DNA of 64,000 bases from Lunatimonas salinarum (GCF_017811155.1 NZ_JACVCV010000002.1:124001-188000), one strand, 5' to 3'; counted from the stretch's first letter, positions 1 to 9,458 are shown. Notes: generated by a model from the sequence alone, not told the origin. A program made the numbers and translations.

Positions 1-1
1 C

Positions 2-958
2 GAGCTTTATTTCGCCACTAAATGCATGAATCAATTCGCCATCCATGTTTTTGGTTGGGAGGGGAACTACCGTCGAAGCTACGAAAAACAGGGAGATGGC
101 CCGGAGGAGTACGCTTGGCTACAGGGTCTGCACATAAAAAACGACACCCTCATCCTAAGTGCTGGCCAGGGCGAGCTTGTGGAATACCGATTACCCGACT
201 TTCGGTTTTTAAGGCGGATCGAGGTAGGGAGCTACCTTTTTCTCAACAATTTCAGGGCACTCGGGTCGGACACATGGCTGCTTTCCGGTGAATACGACGG
301 AACGCTGGATGCGGATGGAAAATATCCCGTTTTCGTGAAAAAAGACATTCAATCGGAGAAATCTGAGGGAATAGGATTGCTCGGAACCCCTGTATCAGCC
401 GAAATCAGCGAGGGAGAGATAGCTGACTTTGGCCAAGGATACCTGCTTAACTACGCCTTTTCGGACACTATTTTCCATTTCTCAAATGGCAAGGCAGAGC
501 CTATCGTTCGGATGCATTACGGAAACCGGCACCCTCCTAAAACCGCTATCTACCTGGAGGAGGATGCATTTTTCGAATCTCTCCAAACCCAACGCATGGC
601 ATTCAATATGGGAAACATTTGGCATACCGAAGGCACTTGTCGCGTTCGGGTTTTCGGCCTTGAAAAAAAGGCCTCTTTTGACCTGGATGATGCTGCCTCT
701 TTTCCAATCTACGAGGTCTTCTTTTCGTTAGATTCCCCAGTACCGGTAGCGACGCCCATGCTTGGAGGCCTCCATGCGAAGGGAACCTCCCATGCAGGAT
801 ATTTTTTCGATATCTTACAGCCTGAGGACTGGGTCCGCGCACTGGAAACTGGAAGCCTGGGTTCACATGGCGAAGCATTGCAGCAGGTAGTAAGCCAAGA
901 CATCGATTTTGAAGAGCCTGTAATAGTCCGCTACCAGGTCAGGGCGAAAGGTCGATAG
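2..958 (+). CDS. Six-bladed beta-propeller protein, 5' end cut off by the window
   Basis: The frame is open to the left window edge, so the methionine at position 26 is probably internal and the true start lies outside. The visible part is about 318 residues. Near its beginning it carries the segment KQGDGPEEY, which resembles the G-x-GPxE signature of the Bacteroidetes six-bladed beta-propeller family (DUF5128/DUF4934 type). These proteins are usually exported and often lie near SusCD loci; their substrates are unknown. No membrane segment or catalytic motif is visible in the part present. The gene converges on susCD pair 1 and shares a bidirectional hairpin terminator with it. The family call rests on the motif and the repeated beta-rich pattern, not on a search. 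Confidence 0.72.
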   Translation, partial: ELYFATKCMNQFAIHVFGWEGNYRRSYEKQGDGPEEYAWLQGLHIKNDTLILSAGQGELVEYRLPDFRFLRRIEVGSYLFLNNFRALGSDTWLLSGEYDGTLDADGKYPVFVKKDIQSEKSEGIGLLGTPVSAEISEGEIADFGQGYLLNYAFSDTIFHFSNGKAEPIVRMHYGNRHPPKTAIYLEEDAFFESLQTQRMAFNMGNIWHTEGTCRVRVFGLEKKASFDLDDAASFPIYEVFFSLDSPVPVATPMLGGLHAKGTSHAGYFFDILQPEDWVRALETGSLGSHGEALQQVVSQDIDFEEPVIVRYQVRAKGR

Positions 959-1104
959 GGAATTTCTTGGCCAAAATCATCCGTTCTGAAACGGCTATTT
1001 CGTAGATAAAAACATAGGGAATGCGATCACTGGCCGCAAGACAGTAGCCAAACAGACTGTCGGCATGAGACAGAGTCCGCTCGTAAAAATCCAATTTGAT
1101 GCCA

Positions 1105-1145
1105 CTAAAAAAGCCCTCTAAAATTTCTCTTGAGGGCTTTTTTAG
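1105..1145. terminator. Bidirectional intrinsic terminator
   Basis: A perfect 14-bp inverted repeat (CTAAAAAAGCCCTC at 1105-1118 against GAGGGCTTTTTTAG at 1132-1145) with a 13-nt loop. T-runs occur on either strand, so it can end both the propeller gene and the minus-strand susCD pair. Confidence 0.85.
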
Positions 1146-1183
1146 CAACTTCCGTTCTTCAGTTGGATGATAGCAAATGAACG

Positions 1184-2704
1184 TTAGTAACCTTCATTTT
1201 GATCAGCGCCTGAAAGAGCCGAATTGTTATCGATTTCATTTTGTGGTATAGGCAACCTATCGTGCACCTGCCGGTAGACCGCGATGGGTTCAGCGGCCAA
1301 TTTACCGGCTCTTCTCCATCTTCTAATATCCCGGTTTCGAACTTGCTCCCCTCCCAATTCCACTCTTCGTTCATGTTGGATCGCCCGGCGCATTTCTTCC
1401 TGTGTCCCGGTAGGGTATTGCGCGGTGGGGTATGGAGGCATATCCACGTCAGCCCTCGCCCTTACTTGATTGATATAAGGCAATGCGGCCGCAGGACCGG
1501 AAGTTTCATTTTCTACTTCCGCCATCATTAGCAACACATCGGCATAGCGGATTACCCTGAAGTTAATACCTGACCGGGTGTCTTCATTCTCCCGCTTATA
1601 GATCATCTGGTATTTCCTCCATGAAGGACGGGTAACATCGCCCTGCACCTTATCCGCAGTGAGTTCATTTTGACCATTATTATACATATCACCTATCCGG
1701 TAAAAGGAGTAAACCGACCGAGGGTCGTCCTTTTCGGCCCCATTGGCAACGGACTCAAACTCATCAACCAACGAAGCGCTGGGAATAACATTTCTCCAGG
1801 CTTTTGGACCATACTCCTGCCCCCTGAATGTAACTTCAGCAATATCGCTGCCATCGGCATTCCAACCACCGGCGTCCCCGAATTCCTCTGTAAACTGCAC
1901 CTCCCAAATGGACTCTGCATTATTTTCATTTTCTTCTTCGAAATTATCCAAGTAGCGATCCACCAGCCGGTACTGCCCAGATCCGATCACTGCCTCCAAA
2001 AAAGGCTTGGCAGCGGCATAATCTCCTCGGAATAAATGTGCCTTAGCAGCCAGCGCCTGTGCAGCACCCCTACTTGCCCTTCCTGCAAGGGATCCGGTAA
2101 GTTCACTTTTCAACGGCAACAGGCTGATTGCCTCTTGAAGATCACTAAATATCACCTGATACACTTCCTCCTCCGAAGATCTGGGGATTCCGTCCGGAGT
2201 AGAAGCACTGGAGGTCATCAAAGGAATTGGACCCCACAGACTCACGAGCTCAAAAAACGCCAAAGCCCGTAAATAATGTGCTTCGCCAATAATTCGGTTG
2301 CGAAGCCCTTCGGTAATCTCTTCTGTTGCATTTTCAGCATTTTCCAGCACTAGATTTGCACGGTGGACGATTCGAAACCAGCCCCGCCAGTTAGCCCCAA
2401 CCAATGGATTGGACGCGTCGAAAACATGATTAAGTACCTGTGCGCGAGGTGCCTCCAATTGAGGCCCTCCGGTATCACAGTCGTCTGAAAGCAGGTCTTG
2501 AAGGAAGAAATACTCCCGGTTGTACAAGTTATTTGCCTGTAGTCCCGAATAGACCGAATTTATCGCAGCCTCAAGCTGGGGGCCTGTACGATAAAAGGTT
2601 TCTATACCCAATTGGTTAGGGTTTACCGGTTCCAGAATTTCCTCGTCGCACGACGCAGCTCCCATCAACAATAGGAACAGCGTGAGTATGGATTTAGATT
2701 TCAT
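1184..2704 (-). CDS. RagB/SusD family nutrient-uptake lipoprotein (pair 1)
   Basis: SusD-like surface lipoprotein that caps a SusC channel and helps bind oligosaccharide or other nutrients outside the cell. The N-terminus has a hydrophobic segment ending in a lipobox (GAASC), then an acidic CDEE stretch typical of surface-exported lipoproteins. The tetratricopeptide-like core is seen in the segment RIIGEAHYLRALAFF, and the C-terminal region holds RVRARADV and the closing ALSGADQNEGY typical of the family. I start it at the second methionine (MKSKSIL); a start nine bases upstream at 2713 is also possible. It lies only about 26 bases after the susC stop, so the two are co-transcribed. The ligand cannot be told from sequence. 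Confidence 0.93.
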   Translation of the reverse strand: MKSKSILTLFLLLMGAASCDEEILEPVNPNQLGIETFYRTGPQLEAAINSVYSGLQANNLYNREYFFLQDLLSDDCDTGGPQLEAPRAQVLNHVFDASNPLVGANWRGWFRIVHRANLVLENAENATEEITEGLRNRIIGEAHYLRALAFFELVSLWGPIPLMTSSASTPDGIPRSSEEEVYQVIFSDLQEAISLLPLKSELTGSLAGRASRGAAQALAAKAHLFRGDYAAAKPFLEAVIGSGQYRLVDRYLDNFEEENENNAESIWEVQFTEEFGDAGGWNADGSDIAEVTFRGQEYGPKAWRNVIPSASLVDEFESVANGAEKDDPRSVYSFYRIGDMYNNGQNELTADKVQGDVTRPSWRKYQMIYKRENEDTRSGINFRVIRYADVLLMMAEVENETSGPAAALPYINQVRARADVDMPPYPTAQYPTGTQEEMRRAIQHERRVELGGEQVRNRDIRRWRRAGKLAAEPIAVYRQVHDRLPIPQNEIDNNSALSGADQNEGY

Positions 2705-2730
2705 AGTATGCATTTTTTTGGAATAATAGG

Positions 2731-5700
2731 TTAGAAGGTAAGCTGAATGCCCGCAAGAACGGTTCGGGCCGCAGGAAACTGACCATAATCGATACCAGCG
2801 CCTAGGGTATTGTTGATCCCTTCACGAACCGCAATCTCAGGATCGTATCCCGAGTAGTTTGTGAAAGTCAACAGATTTTGGCTGGATAAGTACACTCTTA
2901 GATTCGAAATACTTCCCCTACTAAATGAATCCAGCACCGGCTTAGGCACCGTATAACCTATGGAAAGGTTTTTCAATCGGAGGTAAGAACCATCCTCAAT
3001 CCAGCGGGAACTTGCACGGGCATTTCTATTGGGATCTCCCGATACTGCCCGAGGAACTTCTGTATTAGGCTGCTCAGGGGACCATCGATCCAAAACCACC
3101 GTACTGGCATTGAATAGTCGAGTCATCCCTTCGGTATGAAAACGCAATAGGTTAAATATTTCATTTCCCTGAACTCCCTGCCAAAACATGGTGAAATCAA
3201 AGTTCTTATAATTGGCGGATACATTTACCCCATAAGTAAAATCCGGCATGTAATGTCCCAGAAAAGTCCTGTCAGCATCGGTAATCACCCCATCGTCATT
3301 TAAGTCTCTAAAGCGAATATCTCCTGGAGACGCGTTCACCTGCTGACTTCGGTCATCTCCTTGTTGGAAAAGCCCATCGGCCAGCCATCCATAGAAATAG
3401 GCGATCGGCTGTCCCTCTTCGGTAAACGTCATTTGATCACCTTGAAACTCCGGCCCAAATATGGTGTTACCAGTACCCAATGAAGTGAGCTCATTGCGAA
3501 TAAAACCAATGTTTCCATCTACTGAAAATTGGAAGTCACCGGTATATTTCCGATATCCCGCGGTAAGCTCCACTCCCCGGTTTGACACATTTCCTACATT
3601 GGCTACCGGCGCGGCGTCGTATCCGAGGGACGGAGGAATCGGTACCCCCAAGATCATCCCTTCTGTCGTATTGTCGAACCACTCGGCAGATAAGTTGATT
3701 CGATCGTTCAACAATCCCAAATCCAACCCAACATTTCGCATTACGGTGGTTTCCCAGCGGAGATTGGCATTCGCCAATGCGGATATCGTGCTGGCACCTT
3801 CCAAAGACCCCGCAAAATTGTAGAAATGGTTACTGTTGATGGTTCCCTGATAGACATAATCCCCGATGCGGTCATTTCCTGTCTCGCCATAACTCGCCCT
3901 TAACTTTAGATCGCTTACAGCGGAAAGCGATTCCATGAACCGCTCCTCACTGAGCCTCCAGCCCAATGAAAACGAAGGAAAAGTTCCCCATTTGTTGGCA
4001 GGGCCAAAACGTGATCCCCCGTCCCTTCTGACCGATGCACTGACCAAGTACCGTTGTTCGTAGTCGTAATTGATACGCCCAATGTAGGAAATGAGTCCAT
4101 ATTCTGTCTTGTTGCCTGAAGTTGTTTGGTTTTGCACACCCTGCAATACCCGTACGTCGTTGGTAAGGAAATTTTGACCATTTCCGACAAGTCCGGTGGA
4201 GACAAAGGTCTGTTGCTCCAATACCGCTAGGGCATCTATCGTGTGTTTCCCAAAGGTCTTGTTATAAGAAAGTTGGTTGCTGATGAGCGGAGAAACAAAG
4301 GTGCTTCTATTCTGGGTAATAGATGCGAAGGGCTGGAAGTTGAAGTCCCCGGCATCAAATCGAGGAGTGTATTGGTCCTGTGTACCTATCCCTATGTCCA
4401 TTCCGACGAGAAATTTATATTTTAAACCTTCATAGATATCTACGTCCACGAAAGCGGTACCCAGCAATTTGAAATCCTGCTGTCGGTTGGTTCGTATTTC
4501 GGCATTTAAAACCGGGTTTTCGGGATCCGATCCATCCACGCGATCGGGCGACCGGAATCCACCCAATCGGCTGGCATCTCTGACAGGGATATAAGGTACC
4601 TGCTTGACCATGTGCTCTATCTGACTTCTGCCACCTGTCAGAGGCTCATTGGCACGATCCGAATAGGCGAACGTCAGCGTTTGGCCGATTTTTATTCGGT
4701 TGTTAATTTTAAAATCCGTATTGGTTCTGAAAGAAACCCGTTCGAATCCGGTTCCTCTCATGATACCCTCTTGCTTAAAATACCCAAAAGAAACATTGTA
4801 TAACACAGACTCTGTACCACCCGAAACCGCCACATTATGATCCTGAATGGGAGCTGTACGGAACATCTCTCCCTGCCAGTCGGTATCTACATTGGCAAAG
4901 TCGCCGAGATCGTCAAAGCGCTGCGGCGCCGGTTGCCCTCCATTGGCCAATAAGTCCCTTCCAAAGGAAATGTATTGATCCCGGTTCAACAGATCCAATT
5001 GCTTCCAGGCAGTCTGGGTTCCATAATAGGAATCCACAGATACCTTTGGAGTCCCGATCTTACCCTTTTTGGTGGTAACAAGGATTACGCCATTGGCGGC
5101 TCTTGATCCGTAAATTGCCGCAGCAGACGCATCCTTCAACACCTCGATAGACTCAATATCCGCCGGGTTGATTTGATTCAAACCTCCGGCGGGTACGCCA
5201 TCTATCACGTATAGGGGGTCGTTATTTCCGACTGTCCCAATGCCTCTCACCCGTACCAATGGATTGGTGCCCGGCGCTCCGGAATTGGTAACACTCACAC
5301 CGGCGGCGCGGCCTTGTAACGCAGAAGCCAAATTTGGGACTGGTAATGCACGAATATCTTCGGAACTTATCGAAGATATGGCTCCGGTTACCTTTGCGCG
5401 CTCTTGGGTACCGTACCCCACTACCACAACCTCGGAAAGAGCGGACAGCTCCTGTCCAAGTACAACGTCCACCGTGGTTCGATTTCCGACACGGACTTCT
5501 TGTACCTCAAATCCAATGAAGGAAAAAACAAGCACCGCATCGGAGGAAGGAACTTCCAGGGAATACCGCCCGTCTATATCGGTAGCTGTTCCGATCGTAG
5601 TCCCTTTTACCAGTATGTTCACTCCCGGTAAGGTTTCGCGGCCATCCTCGGAAGTAACCGTTCCACTTACACGAATCGGTTGGTTTCCCTGTGCCATCAG

Positions 5701-5796
5701 TGATCCAGTACAAAACAGGACAACTATTAAACTCAAAAAAGCCGCCCTTATGCCAAAAATGGACATAGAACGGCTCACGTAACAATTTTTAATCAT
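2731..5796 (-). CDS. SusC/RagA family TonB-linked outer membrane protein (pair 1)
   Basis: TonB-dependent outer-membrane channel of 1021 residues, the usual length for SusC. In order it shows a signal peptide ending near SLMAQ, a carboxypeptidase-regulatory-like beta domain (GTVTSEDGRETLPGVNI, then a DIDGRYSL element), the SusC hallmark VVVGYGTQ, a plug domain (VRVRGIGTVGNNDPLYVIDG, then IEVLKDASAAAIYGSRAANG) and a long barrel ending in an aromatic LTF, as expected for an outer-membrane barrel. It is the first gene of a two-gene susC-susD operon. No regulator, sigma/anti-sigma pair or glycoside hydrolase lies next to it, so its substrate is open. Confidence 0.95.
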   Translation of the reverse strand: MIKNCYVSRSMSIFGIRAAFLSLIVVLFCTGSLMAQGNQPIRVSGTVTSEDGRETLPGVNILVKGTTIGTATDIDGRYSLEVPSSDAVLVFSFIGFEVQEVRVGNRTTVDVVLGQELSALSEVVVVGYGTQERAKVTGAISSISSEDIRALPVPNLASALQGRAAGVSVTNSGAPGTNPLVRVRGIGTVGNNDPLYVIDGVPAGGLNQINPADIESIEVLKDASAAAIYGSRAANGVILVTTKKGKIGTPKVSVDSYYGTQTAWKQLDLLNRDQYISFGRDLLANGGQPAPQRFDDLGDFANVDTDWQGEMFRTAPIQDHNVAVSGGTESVLYNVSFGYFKQEGIMRGTGFERVSFRTNTDFKINNRIKIGQTLTFAYSDRANEPLTGGRSQIEHMVKQVPYIPVRDASRLGGFRSPDRVDGSDPENPVLNAEIRTNRQQDFKLLGTAFVDVDIYEGLKYKFLVGMDIGIGTQDQYTPRFDAGDFNFQPFASITQNRSTFVSPLISNQLSYNKTFGKHTIDALAVLEQQTFVSTGLVGNGQNFLTNDVRVLQGVQNQTTSGNKTEYGLISYIGRINYDYEQRYLVSASVRRDGGSRFGPANKWGTFPSFSLGWRLSEERFMESLSAVSDLKLRASYGETGNDRIGDYVYQGTINSNHFYNFAGSLEGASTISALANANLRWETTVMRNVGLDLGLLNDRINLSAEWFDNTTEGMILGVPIPPSLGYDAAPVANVGNVSNRGVELTAGYRKYTGDFQFSVDGNIGFIRNELTSLGTGNTIFGPEFQGDQMTFTEEGQPIAYFYGWLADGLFQQGDDRSQQVNASPGDIRFRDLNDDGVITDADRTFLGHYMPDFTYGVNVSANYKNFDFTMFWQGVQGNEIFNLLRFHTEGMTRLFNASTVVLDRWSPEQPNTEVPRAVSGDPNRNARASSRWIEDGSYLRLKNLSIGYTVPKPVLDSFSRGSISNLRVYLSSQNLLTFTNYSGYDPEIAVREGINNTLGAGIDYGQFPAARTVLAGIQLTF

Positions 5797-6204
5797 ACTC
5801 GTAGGTTTTTAGGTTTAATAAATCAACTTTCTAAACTGCCCATTAGAGCCATCGTATTTGTCGGTGATCAACTCATTGAAATGTGATGACCTAACAAAGA
5901 CAGCATGATAAGTTTAAAGTCATTCAAATGTATAAAATTTATTTTAGAATAAACGAAAAAAGCGCTAATTGGTTTATCAAAAGACCTAAATCAATTTAAA
6001 AATTAATCACATAACACTAAAATCGGAATATAATTTTAAAAAAATTAATAATTTAGAGATAGATAAATTTTTTTCATACATAAAATATTTTAATACTAAT
6101 TATTAATGAAATAACACATATATAGGGTAAAAAATAGATTGAGTGACCAAAATCACCTTCGAATTCAGTTAATTCCCCTATCTTTCTAATAAAATAAATA
6201 CACC
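5797..6204. other. AT-rich divergent intergenic region
   Basis: 408 bases between susC (pair 1, minus) and the DUF302 gene (plus). It is strongly AT-rich, with long A/T runs around 5940-6130 and no convincing gene. It must hold promoters for both genes; only a candidate -7 box for susC is visible (separate entry). A TATCTTTC box at 6179-6186, close to the TAnnTTTG consensus, may serve the DUF302 gene. Confidence 0.6.
5925..5932 (-). promoter_or_regulatory. Candidate -7 box for susC pair 1
   Basis: Read on the minus strand this is TACATTTG, matching the Bacteroidetes -7 consensus TAnnTTTG. A clear -33 TTTG at the usual 19-21 base spacing is not seen, so the call is weak. It would give a leader of roughly 120 bases. 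Confidence 0.3.
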
Positions 6205-6594
6205 ATGGGATACTACATCGCAAGAACATTTGAAAAACAAGACATCCAAACGCTCAGGGAACAGGTGGAAGCGGCACTCAAGCAGGAAGGCTTCGGCATA
6301 CTGACCGAAATAGACATACAGGCCACCATGAAAAAAAAGCTGGACAAGGACTACAAACCCTACTTGATTTTGGGTGCCTGCAATCCGGTTTTTGCAGATA
6401 AAGTGCTGCAGGCGGAACCCAACATAGGAGCCCTGCTACCCTGCAACGTGACCATTCGTGAAACCGACTCCAACGAAATGGAAGTAGCGGTAATGGATCC
6501 GGCAGCGGCGATGATGGCGGTAAAAAACCATTCCATCGAATCGCTGGCAAATGAAGTAAAGCAAAAGTTAGAACGGGCGCTGGCTTCGTTGTAG
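6205..6594 (+). CDS. DUF302 domain protein
   Basis: 129 residues that match the DUF302 fold throughout: the opening YYIARTFEKQDIQTLREQV, the central GFGILTEIDIQATMKKKL, the segment YLILGACNPVFADKVL, and LLPCNVTIRE followed by VAVMDPAAAM. No signal peptide, so it is probably cytosolic. Members often sit near redox or metal-handling genes but have no assigned reaction. It stands alone here, divergent from susC pair 1 and followed by a hairpin terminator. Length is normal for a single-domain member. Confidence 0.88.
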   Translation: MGYYIARTFEKQDIQTLREQVEAALKQEGFGILTEIDIQATMKKKLDKDYKPYLILGACNPVFADKVLQAEPNIGALLPCNVTIRETDSNEMEVAVMDPAAAMMAVKNHSIESLANEVKQKLERALASL

Positions 6595-6633
6595 TCAGTA
6601 ATGGAAAGCAAAACCTATCGCTTGCCCCCTATT

Positions 6634-6690
6634 TCCCGGCCTTTTTGTTTCCAGTAACGTGGGAAGAATAGTGGCCGGGATATTTTTTTT
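6634..6690 (+). terminator. Probable terminator after the DUF302 gene
   Basis: Eight-bp stem TCCCGGCC (6634-6641) with GGCCGGGA (6673-6680) followed by TA and eight Ts. The loop is long (31 bases), which lowers certainty. Confidence 0.55.
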
Positions 6691-7250
6691 CTATTCCATG
6701 CTCACTACCCTGCTTTTTTCCTCGGTAGATTTGCGAAAGTGCATTTAGCCACTCTCAAGTCGTATTTTTGATAAATTTGGGTGTTCCGGTCATTATTGTT
6801 GCTATTTTGAGTCGTGTCCAAGAGCATCGAAACCCCGCAGCTGGGCACCTTTTGGCTAAAACCTGCAAGGCGGAAAATAAAGTGAGCATGTGGTTTTTCT
6901 CCCATATACAAAATTACGATCAAGATAATAGGGTCACATCAAACCATCGGAAACCATCAAGAGAATTGACGAAAAAAGGTATCGGGTGGATTGAAATGGG
7001 TGTCCCAGCGAGGAAAGCGGCAAAAATAGGGTGTAATTGATTCATCACTTGAAAAGATCTGTGAAAACCTGTGATATCTGTGGTCAAAAAATCCAGTTCC
7101 TGCTAGCTTAGATCTAGGAACCTGGCAGGTCCCAGTCCGTCTACATTCAGTCGGGTTAGAGGACATTCAATCACCCCCTCCAAAAACTCGTACACCAAGC
7201 CGTTCAATGGGCCGGTAAACGGACAAAATAAACGCATTTACGACCAAGAA
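6691..7250. other. Gene-free stretch with short repeats
   Basis: About 560 bases with no gene I can support. At 7056-7091 is a run with three spaced copies of CTGTG (ATCTGTG, CCTGTG, ATCTGTGG) and at 7117-7133 a near-palindrome (GGAACCTG, G, CAGGTCCC). Both look like dispersed intergenic repeats. Small open frames in the region lack any recognisable motif. Confidence 0.5.
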
Positions 7251-7289
7251 AGGCTCATTTTCACACTCCAAGTGTATGAAAAAGAGCCT
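7251..7289 (-). terminator. Hairpin downstream of the 601-residue gene
   Basis: AGGCTC at 7251-7256 pairs with GAGCCT at 7284-7289, with further pairing inside (TTTTCA with TGAAAA, CACT with AGTG). It lies just after the stop of the minus-strand gene. The T-tract on that strand is interrupted, so termination is likely but not certain. Confidence 0.5.
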
Positions 7290-7310
7290 CTTTTGGCACG
7301 CATCCTCCGA

Positions 7311-9116
7311 CTAAACCTGAGCTACCGGACTGCTTAGTAAGGAAACTCCCACTACTTCTCGCCGAAGGTGCCTAAACTCCTCTTTCAACGCCTCCACGCT
7401 ATCCACCGTGTCGGCTGCCTGTTGCTCGATCAACTGCTGATAGTATTGGATTCCATCCAGTAGGTTCTTTTTGAATTTCTCCACATAGTTTTCAAACTTC
7501 TGGCTGTTCTCCGCCAATGGCTTCTCAACCTCCCGTTTGATATACCCTACGTAGAGTTGAAGTTCCTTGACAAACACATGGGGCCGCTGGGGATCCAGGG
7601 ACAAGCTTATTTTTCCATATATATGGTCCACCATTTCCTTGAGGCTGAAAACCCCTTTGAAATAGGCCAGGTTTGGCCCCGGACAAATGGTTACGGCGCT
7701 CAGGTTTCTTCGTGGGGTATGCCCTTCGTGCAAAATGGCAGGGGCGCTGAGTCCCTCGCATAGGCAATCCTTTTCCATGGCTTTTTCCAGTTCCTCCGAG
7801 GTGATGGTACCCGAGGCCTGTTGTTTGGACTTTAAGTGCAGATAGGCACGGGAAGCGGTGCAGATGGGTTTGTCTCCAAATTCTGTGCTGAACGACAGAA
7901 ATTTCTTATAGCAAGGACTTCCTGCCCGGTTTTTTTGGATGCGGGCCATGCGTTGTTCTTCCGCGCTGCTGTTCCGCAAATTGTTAAAAGGAACGCCCAA
8001 AGGAGAAGCATTGCTCAGGTAGTAGTCGGACTTCCGTGAAGCAAGAATCCGCTGAAGCGTGTCCTCATCAACGCTCGTAGCCTCCGGGACCAACAGAAAG
8101 GGGCTACCCCAGCCGGTACCATCCAGCTCGTAATGATCCAGCAGGAAGCGGTCTTCCTCCGAATTGCCGATGCCTCCTTGGTAGGTGATTTTAGGTCGGG
8201 CATCTTCCGGCAGACGAAGGCCTTTGGCTTGTAAACCTGCATTGCACGCCTCCCTTAGCGTTTGGGCCAGCACCTGCCTGTTTGTCTTAAATTCTTCCAG
8301 AATGGGCCCAATCAAATACCCCTCCGTCGCAAAGGCATGGCCTCCGCAGTTTAACCCGGACTCCACCCGAAATTCCGACACCCACAAACCCTTCTTGGCC
8401 AAAAAGCGGCCTTGAATCAGGGCAGATCGGTAGTCACTGACCTTCAGTATGATGCGCTTTTTTATATATCCGTCCTTATCCGGGAAAAAGTCCGAAAAAT
8501 TCTCCGCATAGCTGTATAGGGCAGGGTTTAGCCCGGCGGAGAAAATAACCGATCCATCCAGTTCGCTGTTGGCAAATCCTCTGAGAGCAGTGAGTGCATC
8601 CGAATATTCTCTTGGAAGGGGGTTCCCCTCTTTGTCCGTATTTAGTTTATCCACCTTCGTCATGATATTGACGTCGATGGATCCTGGTACGATATGGCTT
8701 CTGAGCTCCTCTTGCAGTCTAACACGCTCGGTACCGGTTTCCGACAGCATCTGAATATAAAGCGAGTGGTCGGGATGGTCGGTGGGCAGCAATTCGAAGT
8801 AAACATGGATGTCCCGGTCGGTCTCAAAATCCTGGTTTTTGAGATCCGAGCATTGCCGTTGCACCTCGTGATGGAGCAGGTTTAGGTAAGCGGTCGTGCG
8901 GAGGGCCTTGTAATCAGGCACCTGCTCGTCTATAGCGTCAAAAGGGAGACCCAGCTTGCTGCTGTGAATCCGTCTCATGTCTTCCAACAAAAAATCGTCT
9001 ACGATGGAAACGGCACTCGAAATGCCAAATTTGGCAACTTTAAGGGGGGTGTCAACAGTAAACCCCAATCCCATTACGGGGATATGAAATGAATGTGGGG
9101 AGGTAGTTTGCTTCAT
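7311..9116 (-). CDS. Conserved-looking 601-residue protein of unknown function, possibly TIM-barrel/flavin type
   Basis: I do not recognise this family firmly. No signal peptide or membrane segment is seen, so it is probably cytosolic. The N-terminal PVMGLGFTVDTPLKVAKFGI and the later YQGGIGNSEEDRFLL (about residues 312-326) recall FMN-binding TIM barrels such as nitronate monooxygenase or glutamate-synthase-type domains, where a GGI motif binds phosphate. GLNCGGHAFATEG (about 254-266) could be the substrate or flavin face. The C-terminal third has five cysteines (about 402, 419, 451, 453 and 478), including a CLC pair, which could bind a metal or Fe-S cluster. It is monocistronic. The barrel assignment is inference and a metal-dependent enzyme of another fold is possible. 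Confidence 0.6.
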   Translation of the reverse strand: MKQTTSPHSFHIPVMGLGFTVDTPLKVAKFGISSAVSIVDDFLLEDMRRIHSSKLGLPFDAIDEQVPDYKALRTTAYLNLLHHEVQRQCSDLKNQDFETDRDIHVYFELLPTDHPDHSLYIQMLSETGTERVRLQEELRSHIVPGSIDVNIMTKVDKLNTDKEGNPLPREYSDALTALRGFANSELDGSVIFSAGLNPALYSYAENFSDFFPDKDGYIKKRIILKVSDYRSALIQGRFLAKKGLWVSEFRVESGLNCGGHAFATEGYLIGPILEEFKTNRQVLAQTLREACNAGLQAKGLRLPEDARPKITYQGGIGNSEEDRFLLDHYELDGTGWGSPFLLVPEATSVDEDTLQRILASRKSDYYLSNASPLGVPFNNLRNSSAEEQRMARIQKNRAGSPCYKKFLSFSTEFGDKPICTASRAYLHLKSKQQASGTITSEELEKAMEKDCLCEGLSAPAILHEGHTPRRNLSAVTICPGPNLAYFKGVFSLKEMVDHIYGKISLSLDPQRPHVFVKELQLYVGYIKREVEKPLAENSQKFENYVEKFKKNLLDGIQYYQQLIEQQAADTVDSVEALKEEFRHLRREVVGVSLLSSPVAQV

Positions 9117-9153
9117 GGAAATCTGATCAATTTAGCCCAGTATCAGGCAACGA

Positions 9154-9161
9154 CAAATATA
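9154..9161 (-). promoter_or_regulatory. Candidate -7 box for the 601-residue gene
   Basis: On the minus strand the sequence is TATATTTG, a full match to TAnnTTTG, about 38 bases upstream of the start codon. No good -33 element is visible. Confidence 0.38.
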
Positions 9162-9231
9162 TAGTGTACCGCAAAAGCCACCTACGATGAAACTCACCCA
9201 TAAGTATGATTTAAATCATCTATTTCGCTTG

Positions 9232-9291
9232 ATGGGGATCAGTTCGATTTTTCGCTTCTGTACACCAGAGCATGCCAACGAGCAGCGGTAG
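9232..9291 (+). pseudogene. 5' remnant of a lost paralogue of the downstream transglutaminase gene
   Basis: Bases 9244-9285 match 10942-10983, inside the signal-peptide region of the transglutaminase gene at 10906, at 37 of 42 positions. The encoded peptides are SIFRFCTPEHANEQ here and SIFRFCTPGHANEQ there. Four of the five differences are silent third-base changes, which suggests both copies were once under selection as genes. Here the frame begins at ATG 9232 and hits TAG at 9289, and homology ends abruptly there. It is read as the stub of a deleted second copy. Confidence 0.72.
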
Positions 9292-9301
9292 ACGCGTCTA
9301 C
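9288..9301. repeat. 14-bp perfect palindrome at the break of the gene remnant
   Basis: GTAGACGCGTCTAC is self-complementary and starts within three bases of the point where homology to the downstream gene ends. It may mark a rearrangement junction or be chance. Confidence 0.5.
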
Positions 9302-9432
9302 AAGCTACAACTGGAAAGCACCAATCCTTCAGATATATTTAACTATCCTTAGATGCGTAAGACCTCGCAGCGGGATGGAAGGGGGGCGATTGAATCGGAA
9401 GTGGGAGATGGGAGTATGAGGGGATAGTGGTT

Positions 9433-9446
9433 TTTGTTATAACAAA
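9433..9446. promoter_or_regulatory. Palindromic candidate operator for hicAB
   Basis: TTTGTTATAACAAA is a perfect 14-bp palindrome ending 12 bases upstream of the -33 element of the hicAB promoter. HicB antitoxins with a DNA-binding C-terminus commonly autoregulate through such sites; the link here is inferred from position. Confidence 0.5.
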
Positions 9447-9458
9447 TCAGTTCTGCCC

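Noticed and set aside
5240-5782. 180-codon open frame on the plus strand within susC pair 1
   Set aside because: It lies antisense to a well-supported SusC N-terminal region and has no known motif; it follows from the codon pattern of the real gene.
6768-7040. 90-codon plus-strand frame in the gap after the DUF302 gene
   Set aside because: No family, signal or promoter; the composition is that of non-coding repeats.
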